Source of the DNA: Tubulanus polymorphus
Lineage: Eukaryota; Nemertea; Palaeonemertea; Tubulaniformes; Tubulanidae
Assembly (NCBI RefSeq): GCF_964204645.1
Contig: NC_134026.1
Location: 17,874,650-17,938,649 of the forward strand
DNA length: 64,000 nt
Direction of reading: 5' to 3'
Positions 23,573-36,200 of the stretch are shown here, piece after piece. Every line of letters begins with the position of its first letter. Positions within the stretch are counted from its first letter, which is position 1. Below the pieces are notes generated by a model that made no database searches, was not told where the DNA came from, and worked only from the letters and a program-made list of their open reading frames with translations. The translations under genes were made by a program, and so were the position numbers.

Positions 23573-24246
23573 AAATGATTTTATTGTTACTTTTATTTTT
23601 ATTAGTTAATACTATAATATAAAGTAATGATGTACAGTAAAATAGCGGAAGTAAACACTGCGGCATACGGTTAAATATCCACTTCGAAGAAAGAAATTGG
23701 AGAACAGAGTTGGAGAGAGCGAATAGAGCAGTATTATCCGAACCTGGTTCGCAGCCAGGCCAGCATATTGCTAGCATAGTGTCTTCCCACTAGCCCACTG
23801 AGACAACCTACAATTTTCAAACTGGAATTGCAAAAAAACTTGAGAAATTAAACAAGCCTTTATTATTATCTGTGAGCCCTCCCTATTCCGATAATAGCTT
23901 TCAGTAAGATTGGAGCAATTTGAATTTTCTATGGATTTATAAGATGATGTTGTTATTATTTTTTTCAGTATATCCTATTAGGGCCTATATGTATAGAGGT
24001 CAGCAAAATAGTGTTAACTGGGATAATGCTACATCAGCAAAATATACATTTCGATTTTATTTTGACTGAACGGCCAATGACAATGGGGCAGATTGATGTC
24101 CTGAACCATCTGCTCATGTGTTATTCAAAAATTATTTTTCATTGGGCTTTGAGGCCTTTTTATAATATAGCTTATCATTGAGTAGTATTTTGCTTTAAAC
24201 CCTCAAATCAAAAGAATGTTAATTTTCCAGACTAAATAACTGACTC

Positions 24247-27200
24247 ATGCCCGTACCAAATAATGGTGGCAACATGAGCCAAGGGGTAGGAATCAAAGAA
24301 CATGGGCCACTTCTACGCAAAGGAAGCTCGTCTAAGCGGCCACTCAAAGAAAAGATTGTTCAAATATATGAAGCATTGTTTAAGGTATGAAATTTTTTTC
24401 TCATGGTCCTATACACTAGGTGTGACTGATTTTAAATCTTCGTTTTATTTAATGCCCATGTATATTTTATTCATTTTGTCTAGGGTGAAGATCCTTCTGA
24501 TGGAAATGTTAACTTCTGGGATGAACTGTTCCTCTTGAGGGTGATTGATTCGTCTGAAATTCTCTCTTGTTCAGATGAAATCTTCATAAATGTTTCACCA
24601 TGATGTTTCTATTTTAGGTGAATTCACAATATATCGAGTCTGAATTTGAGAAATTGGACGGTGCACAATTGATCACATTGAAGGTAATTGATTGTTCCAA
24701 TCTGATCATTTGGCATATGTAGGCCTAACGTATAGGCCTATATAACCAGTAATAGTGGTAAATGCCAATCAAAATCATCTTAGTAAATACATTTGTAATT
24801 GGTAACATATAGTTAAAAAAGGAAATTACACAAATTGAACTAACTAACTTATTTATTGTTATTCCAGGACAATATTAATGTATTATTTTTTCACTGTGTC
24901 AAAATATTCAAGACAGATCATCCTATTAGGATTGTAAATGCTGCTCAGGTAAATATTTCACGAGTTGAGGGGTTGTATGTTTTCCAAACAGCTAGTGAAT
25001 CGTCATTACAGGGTTAATGGTTTTGACGGTAGAATTCTTTTGGTTCATTGGTTTTTATTGGCCTCTCTCTTTATGGGGCCTACTTAATCAACTCAAGGTG
25101 TAACTTGTAGTACAAGATTTATGTTTTTTATAGACGATATGCTCCCTGATTCGTGGAATCTTTAGCAAACGGCTGGGAAACTATGGATTTGATGTTATTA
25201 ACATACTTATTGGATTCGAAGCAGCTGAAGGGCAGATGCAGGTACGGTGTATTCATTATTTCTCATTTATCTGAAAAAAAGTAGTTGTAGTACAGTGTAT
25301 GGACTACACCTACCTTGAAATAAGTGGGACCTGTTTTTATCAAAATTCGGTGATAATTGAAAATGGACAATTATAGAAGTACAGTTCTAGGAATTGTTCT
25401 TTTGGTCTAAGTTATGAAGACTTGCCCCTCCCCCAATTTGTGTTACAACCATAAGCCATTTTACTACGCCATGCGACCACGGTGCTGTTAACTACCTTCT
25501 GTGTCATATACCTCTTGTAAGATCAGATCATGTAACCCTATATTCTTCCAGTAGTCTAGATTGTCATCATGCAGGAAATTTCTTCCTTTGATGCCAAATA
25601 ACACGTAAAAGAGACTAAGTTTCTTGGTAGATATTATAAAAAGTTCATAGCAGTAATAGTGCCTTAAGACCAAACCAATAACATGACTTAATTACAAAAA
25701 AGTTCTGAGAAATATCCATTGATCTATTTTCCCAAGTTCAATCACAAGTTAGAATTATACGAAAGGACTTAGAGCTATATACTGACTACGACATAGAAAT
25801 CAATGTATATAGCAGGGGTGTACTGTCGCAGGAGTTGTGTGTCGTTCACGCATGATCACATTATTCAGATAATCTACGGAGGTGCAAGAGAACTTCATCA
25901 TTAAAATAGCTGCCAGAGACTGGAGGATTTTTACGAGAATTGGATTTTTGTAGTCGCTAAATCGATCGCGAAAATCGAATGCTCATTAAAATGCCTTGGA
26001 ACTCAATAGATTGAAGAAAGTGGGTATTCGGGGATAGATGGATTTTCATGAAACTTGGTGTGAGACACCTGTCTGAGAGTCCATCTTAAGTATTTTGAAA
26101 CTTGTATATCTTGTATATATATATATATATATATATTTGAGCAGCTGAAAAAGTATCGCAGGAAAAGTATATGAATGTTGTTTTATCTTTCAGAGTCTCA
26201 TAGAAAGTTTGCACAGGTTTCTTACTGGAGATTTTCCGCCAAGTTTGAAGACCGTGTCATTTCAGTTGCTGCTTGTTCTAGTGACGGTAATTGATCTAAA
26301 TCATTTGTTGAAGCATTTCAAATGTTGGAGAGGTGGACTTGATTATGAATACATATTGATTATTTTTAATTTTTGGACATGTGACTAGCCAGATCCTTCT
26401 TTTTGATAGCCAGTGTAGCCTGATATAGGTAGATAAATCATAAGAAGCTATTGCAGTAAATTCAATCATGTTTGATTCAGATCATTTAGTACCAATAGAT
26501 TATGTATCATATTTTATGAACACTTGTGTATAGGTGGAACATAGATAATGTGTAGGTTTGATCAGAATTCTGATTTAGCTGATTGGATTTATGAGGGTGC
26601 ACTGTATGACCAGAGAGTACCAATTTTCCTCCAGTATCAAGCTGTTTACTATAAGGCTAACCTCTTCTCACCAGGGGAAATGGTTTACACACAAGAAGTA
26701 CTTAATCTATATACCATTTGTGCATAATAATTTTAAATGGTTACCGCTTTTCCGTTTTCTTACAAATTTTCTGGCAGTAATTAAATTCTCATTTACCAAT
26801 GATTTTTTCGTGTACAATTCAATTGCCACAACTTCATCGAGGAAATCGAGATGATTCGAATACGATATTAGTGAATACGTGTTAAACTCTTTTTCATTAG
26901 GCTACTGTCAACGTTAGTCAGAACACGTTGTTGGAATATGTGATGATGAACAGTGCATTCGAAGCAATTATCCAACTATTAGCGAGTCCGATGAGTCGGC
27001 AGAATCATGGTCACGATGCTGTTCTATTACTGACACTTCTGGTTCAATACAGAAAATACGAGGTATCTACTTAGACATCTATCTGTATATTCATGAAAAC
27101 GTTCATGTTGAACCAGCTGTGCAAAAGATTAACAAGGATCATTTTCATGATCAATCCTAATTCATATGCAAATAATGTAAATGCAATTGATTAATATATC

Positions 27201-30200
27201 CTTGTTTGTTTCTCCGTAGTCGGCAAATCCGTACATAGTCAAATTATCCATACTCGATGATGAACTAGCATTGAATGTAAGTTGCCTTATTTCTAACCCT
27301 TTTGTATGCAATTTCCATCATTGCGAGATGTATTAGGTTTCCCCAATATATTCATCAGAGGCATTGAATATTGAAATGTTTAGATTATTGAGCATTTCAA
27401 AACATCTCCCAAGTGGGCATATTGTCCCAGGCCCTATATTCCACTGGTTACATAAAACAATGGTTATTTTTCAGGGATATGCTCAAGTTGTTTCTACAGC
27501 ATTGACAGAGTTTAATCGGTAAGCAGTACAGAATTAATATTATGTCAACAAATATTCTATATGTAAATTTGGTTATGAGGTTGAGTTACTGTAATACTGT
27601 GTGTTTGATATGAGAAGGATATTTCCCTAGCATATTTAAATCAATGAAATTATATTTCAAAATTATTTGATAAACAGACAGCACTGTACTTGAAAAAAAG
27701 ATTCATATGGATATCCATACAAGATATTCTTCAATTGATATCAGAGATGCTAGTTTTCCGGAAATATCCGGAATTCCGGAAATTTAGGATCGCCGATGTC
27801 AATTCCGGAAATTGGGTGAGAATTCCTCGCGGCGACCAGTAATGGCACGGACCGTAAAAGCGTTCATTTGCTTGTACTCGTCGTCGCTTCTGTGTTATTT
27901 TATCTTGGTCTCTGTTTCCGAGGACGTTCTGCTACAATGTATATACGTGTGCTTGTTGTGGTATCTGTGCGTGCGTAGGCGGAGCGCCACTGTTGTGACG
28001 CCATTTCCAATTAATAGTCAAATCTTTACGCGCCGTTGTACATCGTCCCGCTGACGGCCAACAATGTGAAGATGCACGTGGTAATAATTAAGATTATATT
28101 TAATAAATATCATCTCAATTATTAGCACGTGCGTGCTATGTCCTGAGGCACGCAGCTTTGTAACTTTCTTTTTACCTGCAGCTGTCAAGCGGGACGGTCT
28201 GCAAAATGAGCACGCACGGAAAGATTGTCAGTCGGGAGTCGGCCGATATAAAGGCAATTGACAGCGGTATAAAAAATAAATTTAACTGGCACTGGCTAGA
28301 GTGTAAGGACAGTAACGGGGACTACTTATCGAACTACATTCGTAAGTTAGACTTAGCTGGCGTGGCGTACTGCGTCGTTTGTAAAGACCAGGTCAAATAC
28401 GGTAGTGGCGAGAAAAAAGATATTCTTCGTCACCCGGATAGCGCGCGGCATAAGAAGGCAGCGAGGGGTGTGAAGCACAACGAATGCCTGCCGTCATATT
28501 TTCAGATGGAAGATGCCGATCGTGACACTGCCGCTAGTACATCGACACAAGGAAAAGTATCCGTTCCGTATGGTGCTGCTCCGCATATTGAAAATGTAGT
28601 AACAGTTACCGAGACCACCCAGATCGCTCTAGAACGCATCTCCGGCAGTGCAAAAACGCAAAATTTTGTCTGGGGGAGGGCCTCCAGACCCCCTTTCTAA
28701 ATTCCGGAATTTTGGTACTTTGGCCCTAGCATCTCTGTGATATGCACAGTTTTGTTGAATAGATTTAATGGAGGGTATACATTGCCTTGGATGCGTGTCG
28801 GGTCCGTGTAGGGTGATAAGCATTCGTGTGGAGGCATGGCATTCCCCTACAGCAGTTTCCTATTCCGATTCAGCATTCATACAATTAAGTGTAGAATCTG
28901 TAATCATAAGTTTTATGGGTTTTGTTGTTTCCCAGCATTTTCTTAAGTAAATGTATATTCGAAAAGACCGTAAATCAATACCTCCCACGGTATTTATGAA
29001 CGTGGGTATAGTCAATCTCTAGCTGACTATAGAAGCTACATTTTTTTGGACCTATGATTAGCTAAACCCAGGTCAGTCAGTCTGTCTGAAAAGATCATTA
29101 ATTCTGTAAAATAATTATTAGATTGGCTAAAATCTGTGATCAAGCTTGTACTACTATTAGATAGGAATTCAAAAAATTAAGCTGCCAATGACCAATTGAG
29201 CTTTTATTAGGGGATGGGCTTAGTGGAATATTATCAATTGTGAATGGAAACCACAATCAGTTTACTGAATCACAGATTCATCGATTTTGTTAAGTATTGG
29301 TTAATTGCTTTTCGCTTTCAGACATTATCAAATCAAAACTGAGGAACCGCAAGGAGGATTTTTCTCAACCTTGACCAATATGGTCAGTGTACTATTTTCA
29401 GTGTTGACATTGAATGGTCGTAAATTTTTCTCAGTATTTTAAATATTTTTGGTTTTGAATTTTTCTAGATGAGCAGTATTCTAGTAGCTGAAGAAAGAAG
29501 AGTGGCAGCAGTTAGGTATGTAAATGAATACATGAGTATATCTGGCTATTCCCAACTTTGGGGTGGTGTTCCTTGAGTTGCATTCAATTTTTCAATATGG
29601 TTCTTTTTCAATGAATGCCCAGTAAATATGGCCCAGAAAATATCTAAATAACAAAATGGAACTGAAAGTTAGAAGAAATGGACTTACTTACGTAAAACCA
29701 CCTCTACAAGTCCATATAGTTCAACTAATATGTTAACTGTTGATTAACTAGACCAATGGCGACTAATATTTGACGTTTTCCTGACAATTTCGTATAATTT
29801 AAGGTACTATGATATCTCATAACTAGATAATCACTACCTGAAAATTTCAGTGTATGAATGTATTAAAGGGAACATTTAAGTAGATATAAATTAAAGTAGA
29901 TGTAATTGAGATTTATCCAAACTTACAAAACCCTCATCATTTCATCTTGGAGATACTATCAGCAACCCACATTTAATGATTTAATCTTTTCTTCCAGGGC
30001 AAATGATTCAATTTTATTGGCATTGTATGAAGCTGTGCATTTAAACCGAAACTTCATAACTACATTAACTCATGTAAGTAAATGATAGCAACTAATGGTA
30101 GATACCTTGTAATCATCATTTATGGAAATTTCTTCAAGACATGTTTGATTTGTGACTTGAGAGTTTATCTTCAAATTTTGTATTTACCGTTAGAAATTTT

Positions 30201-33200
30201 TTTTAGAATTGTCCCTTATCTATGTGCTGGAAAATTGTGAATTAATTCAATTGATTTTATTTAATGTGAAAAAGATTTTTTCATCATAGGCTCACACTCC
30301 ATCAACACCTGCAACACCTCCTGACAGTCCTACATCTCCTCGGCCACCAAATATTGAAGGTACGTGAAGGCCCTTTATACCAAAGATTCGATCGTCCAAC
30401 CAAGGAATCCTGTGCAGTTCCAATGTGCTTGTGCTTCTTGTTGGTATTATTACCCCCAGCCTACATTTCTGAACATCACTCATCTATACTACATATGGTA
30501 TACATGTGTAAGTTGCTACCATTTATCAGTCCAGGTAACCACTAGCCTTTGTGTTGAGGGAAGCGATGAGGAAAAGTGTCTTGCTCGAGGTCACTGTGTC
30601 ATGCTGCAGGATTCAAACTCATCTGGCATGTTTGAATAGAATGCAGGGATGAGAATTCCCCGCGGATCCGCGGGCGGTATTGAAAAATATCAATTTTCCA
30701 AATAGTCAAAAAATGATGTAAAAGTATAGGGGGTGATGATCTCACTCAATTGGTTCAGGTGAACCGTAAAAGCGTTCAGTGCCTGTTTTACTTATCGTCG
30801 CATATCGCATTTCAATGCATATTCATTGCAACACTGATTTTGTATCTACTACGATGAGTGTGTATGTATTTTATCGATCTGTTGCAGACATGCGCGCACG
30901 GCAGCAGTAGTAATGGCCTACTTACGCCTTCAGATATTATACACTACTGGGTGATGATTTTTAGTGAGCATTCATCGGAGCATTTTAACTGCAATAATTC
31001 AGGGCTTGACCCGTAATGCATGAGATGCTGAATGTCATCGAATGAGGATGTGCCACATTGGAACTTGCCATTACCTTCCAAAATATAATAGTCGTTCATG
31101 GGTTCAAGATCGCTCTAAGTGGTCGGAAAACGCTTTTGATTTCTAAAATTTTCTTGGGGATGACCCCCCAAGATAGCTTTGCGCCTTTGGCGCTCGTGAG
31201 TGCTGACTGCGTAGCTGGTTCGCGTTTGTAACTCAAGAAAAAACTGTGGATTTTATAGGTCGGCGTTCTCATCTCTTAGAATGTTGTAACTACTACTGCT
31301 ACTTGCCCATGCCACTTCAGGATGCTCTTATATTTAATTTCCTATCATTTAACCTCAGTCAAAATGATAATCTTGACTGGCACAGAGCTTTGTACTCCAC
31401 CTGAGAAATCAATGTAAACTGGAGCCTGAAAACTAACTTACATCATAGAAAAGTTCATCATATATTTCGCACAAATTGGAACTCAAAAAATGTAGTTAAG
31501 TTTTTGGCTTATTCATATTGATGAGTTAATTGGGCTGTTATTTGTTGCAGGAGTTCAAAATATTGATCCAACTGAGGTGACTGAACCAACGAGCCAACCT
31601 ACGAATCTTTTAGTCACATTTCTCGAGTATACATCAATAGTTATGCAAGACACTAAAGACGAAACTCGTTACAACAATGCAAAACTGTGTATGATCATTT
31701 TAACATGTATCTCTGAGGATCAGTATGCCAATTCATTGATGCACGATATCAACATGAACTTTCGAGTTCCTATTCACAGACTGGTAAGTAGACTCAATGT
31801 CGTCCCTTATGATTTGTATGCATTTTGCCTAGAAATGTATAGCACTGATAATCACATGTGGTATATAGCATGAATTAACACATCTGATCCGAGTATATTT
31901 GTGGTAGCATTTTGATTGCTGCATGCAAGGCAGAGCTGAGTAGAAAGCTAGCTACAAATAGCGTTTCCCAATTGTTGACTGCTGAGCCTGATTAGTTTAA
32001 GTAATTTGCATTTTCCTCCTTGTTTGTAATGCTGCTTTCAAATGGGAACAGACAATATTCAGTTAAAATTTTATGGGCCTTTTTCATGTATTGTGAAGTT
32101 ACTTCAACAATCCTAACTGCTTTTACTTCACCAGATACAATGTAATCCTATACTGCTCAAAATAATCCTAAATAAAAACTACATTTTGAATTGATATATT
32201 TCATATACGTGGGAACTGAACCAAGATTGTAATTTCGGTATGCAGGATCTACATGATAACAGCTTCATTATCGGCATGTCATTGTTAGCAACTTATCATA
32301 TGTTCTTGCAGCCAATGAGACACAGAAAAGCTACAGTAGACCGGAGGCCTCCATCAAGACCATTAGCTTGTGCACTTTTGGGTATGTCCTTTTTCATACA
32401 TTTAGGTTGTGGATAATTCAAAATTCAAATCCCAATTATGATAGCCATACCACCATAGGGATGAATCTGAAGTAGAATTGTTACAAAACTCCTGAATCTG
32501 TTGCGGATTTTCTGTGGTGATTGATCTTACACGGATATTGTGTATCTTCTAGACTCATTTTCCCCTATAATCTGGACGCTGATGTTACACAATAAAATGT
32601 TAGTAGTGTCCCTGGAGCCCTAGTGTCAAATTTTATAACACACATGTACAGCTTTATTTAATCAAACATTTCTCATTTTAGATTTGATGGTGGAATTCAT
32701 CATGAGTCACATGATGAAAAACTTTCCGTTAGAGCTCTACAGGTAATAACAAATTTAGAATTAAACTCCGATTCATTTTAGAAAGTCAATTTAACTCCTA
32801 TTTGTATGTATTGATGAAATGTCTGAGACAACAGTATTCTGGTGGTCATCTTATTCAAATCATTTACTTGGTGGAATAACTGTTATAACACTTCTATATC
32901 CTAGCACTTTTTGAAAAATCTTAGCTTTCGTACATCTAACCTTTGATTAATTAATCATTCAAATCTCACATCTTACATGATGGAATTACCAGCATAAGAT
33001 ATTAAGTTCAAATTCATTTTTCACAAATGATGATATACCAAGGGGCATGTATTTGATTGTTGGTTTGATTTTGCTACTGTAAAGGGTTTTCTCTTTGTTT
33101 TAATGATTGTAGGAAATGTTTGGGTATAACACATCGTGTGTTGTGTTACCAAAAGAGATGTAGAGTAAGATTGCAGTACGCATGGAAAGAACTTTGGACT

Positions 33201-36200
33201 GGTATGTATCATATGTATCTGATCATTATCTGATTATTGTGTATCATGCACAGCATTGATTGCGTCTTTTCTAAATTGATCAATTCCAGGTTTCAAGTTA
33301 GAATGGACTAAGTAGTGATAGTGTGAATGCAGCTAATTTGTTTCATATTTTGGGTTGATGCACGAACTGTAGTTTTATCCATTTAAGCCTCGTGAAAATC
33401 AAAAATTTTTTTTTTGTATGGATTCTATTTTTCATAAAAGTACATTGTAGTTAGATATTTATCATCTTTTTAGGTCGATAAATTGTATGATTTATTTACA
33501 GTGATGATGAATCTATTGAAATTTTTAATGTCGAATGAAACGCATCTCATGAAGAAGCACAACATATTCCCTATTGCTTCCCAGGTAAGTTATTTTGGTC
33601 ATAAAAACCATCACAGTATATCCACATCTAAATTCCTGATGGCTATTTACAATCCAGTCATTTTTAGTAAACAGTATATTTGACATCACAGAGTCTAAAC
33701 CATCACCATCCATCTATCTTATGAGTAATTGCTTAGCTGGTATGAAAGCAGTGTTGTAGTGTTTTTGTTCTATGTTGAGCCTTATTTTTATCCTACTAAG
33801 TGTGGGAGCGGATAAGAGGCAGATCCTTGAAAATGATGCCTTAAGGAAGACCGGTATAATGTTGTTTTTTGTAGGTTGTGAATATATTCAATTTGTTCAT
33901 CACATATGGTGATACATTTTTACCTAGTCCAAATAGTTATGATGAGCTTTACTATGAAATAATCCGGATGCATCAGGTATTCGACAACTTGTATTCCATG
34001 GGTAAGTTCTTACTTGTACTCGATCAATGAATCATCATGGTTTTTTTCAGCCAGCAGTACCTTTGTTCCATCTTTGTTCTCTTCCTCTTGGACTTATTTA
34101 TAATCAGTTTAAGTAAAGGGCATTTGCACTTTCCTCCAGCTTTTCGATGTTGTCGGCAAAGATATACATTCCCACTTAAATCGCCAAGCTCGATAACCAA
34201 ACCATATTGGCTCAATAGAATTACTTATCATCAAAACAGGTCCAAAGGGAAATTAAGGTTCTCAGTGATAGTACGGCCTGGGTCAAACTCGAGCCAGTTG
34301 CAGATGGTGAACAGCGCACCATACGGCTCGAAATATAATCGTTGAACTGATACAGATAAAAATAGACTGACAGGAAAGTCTCTGTCTTATCATCTGGGTC
34401 ATGGCACCTCACTTCCCACAGGTCGTTATTTTTCACAGTTAATGAGGGTATTTGCTTACATAGTAAGTGCTAATACACAAACATATTTTACTACTGTTTG
34501 ACTGAGTAGAATCAGGGAAGTAATGAGATTACACTTCCCTGGTAGAATCATGAGAACAGACCATCGAAACACATCAACGCAATACTAGCGACAAAATCAA
34601 GATACCTTTCATTTTCATCGTCACAATAAATAAGACATTGAATCGACATATAATAATTAATGATAACAATTTGATAGTTTTGATTTGATTTATCAAGTTC
34701 ATCTATTATCAAATGATTCATATCATCGAAATTATATAAACGATTTTATTCTGTTTAGAACCGATATCAACCATAGCGAGTATAAATTAATTTTGGTTAA
34801 ACAATTTCTAGTTATATGAATAAAAAACTAACCCGATTCAGTTTATTAATATGATATTCAAGTCTTTTGGCATCACTTTTCGTGTGATCGCGTCTCGATA
34901 AAAAACAAGTGACTTGTGAAATTTGCAGAATCGACGAAGCTTCTTCAGAAATGTTTCTAGCTATCGTATCAACTCTGGCCACGAGGATTAGGACCCCTTG
35001 CAACTTAAGGTGGTGTTCGAATCGCCGAAATAAATGTAAAATATAAATTTGCAATTGAAATGGTAGAACGATCAGACTAATGAAACTAAATACGACGTAA
35101 TTATTGATGGTTTAACTGGAGTTATGTTGCTACGCTGGAATTTACGCCAAAGTAAGTGACGATTCTGCCAGTTCGATAAAATATTAGACGAACAGGTAAC
35201 AGAATAACATTCTAATCCGCAAACGAGGAATTCAACGTGCTTTAAAACGATAAATAATTTCACTATAGCGGTAAAAATGTCCCATCATTAAATTTTATTC
35301 ATCAGTATATTCAACTGCCACGATTTGGTAATTCAGCGAAAGTTCAAACACCCACTTGGAAATAGTGCAGGCCACATCCTACCAGCGCGGTAGTTTGTGT
35401 ATAATGTTTACAGGAACACATCTGGCTCTCACCAGTTTCACACAGTACCATAATGACGATTCAAAAAAACTTTTTTCATGTATCTTTGAAATCATTTTGA
35501 TCATATTATTTTTCTAAGTTATATTTCACTGATTCCATGGATGTTTTTTCATAAAAATTCCTCCAGTAATAACGGATTTGAACATAAAATCTGTATTTTC
35601 AATATATTCAATTTTTGTTCAATTTCGATGAAATTTTGACACAACATTGCTGATAAGAAACCTAGATGATATTGAAATATTCAGTTTCATACAACTTTTA
35701 GGTAAAAAGTTTTCTGACCCCCAAAGTATGCACTAGAGAGCGGCACCTGTTTGGTTTTTGGTGTTATGACTCTAGGTTACTGTGTGAAGTTTGTTGCACC
35801 GCTTTTGTCCCGGTACTAGTAGAGTATTTCCAGGCAGTTTCGCGCGACCTACCGTATGTAGGCCAGCTCTCGGTGACATTTCTCTCCCTGCAACCAGTAA
35901 ATTTCACGTCATTGATACGGATATAGCCGAGTCGAAAAAGCGATGAAATCACCAAAATTACTAATATAGCGGGATTTTATACGAATAAGATTTCAACTCT
36001 TCCATTTCTTCAAGATTTCCATCTTAATGTAGAAAAAAACCGGGAATTCATAAACCAATTATCTGTTCAGTTATGGTTCTGTCAGTGCAAAAATAGCCCA
36101 TTTCGAGGCTAAAGTACTGAATTAATCATTCCAACCTATATATTTTTCCAGGATCTTTTAGAATAGTGTAGGTTGGAGCATTGGAAACATAAATCAACTC

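Noticed and set aside
25488-25673. Minus-strand 61-codon protein-like frame in an ARMH3 intron
   Set aside because: The composition is suggestive but there is no family match and no convincing exon partner on either side.
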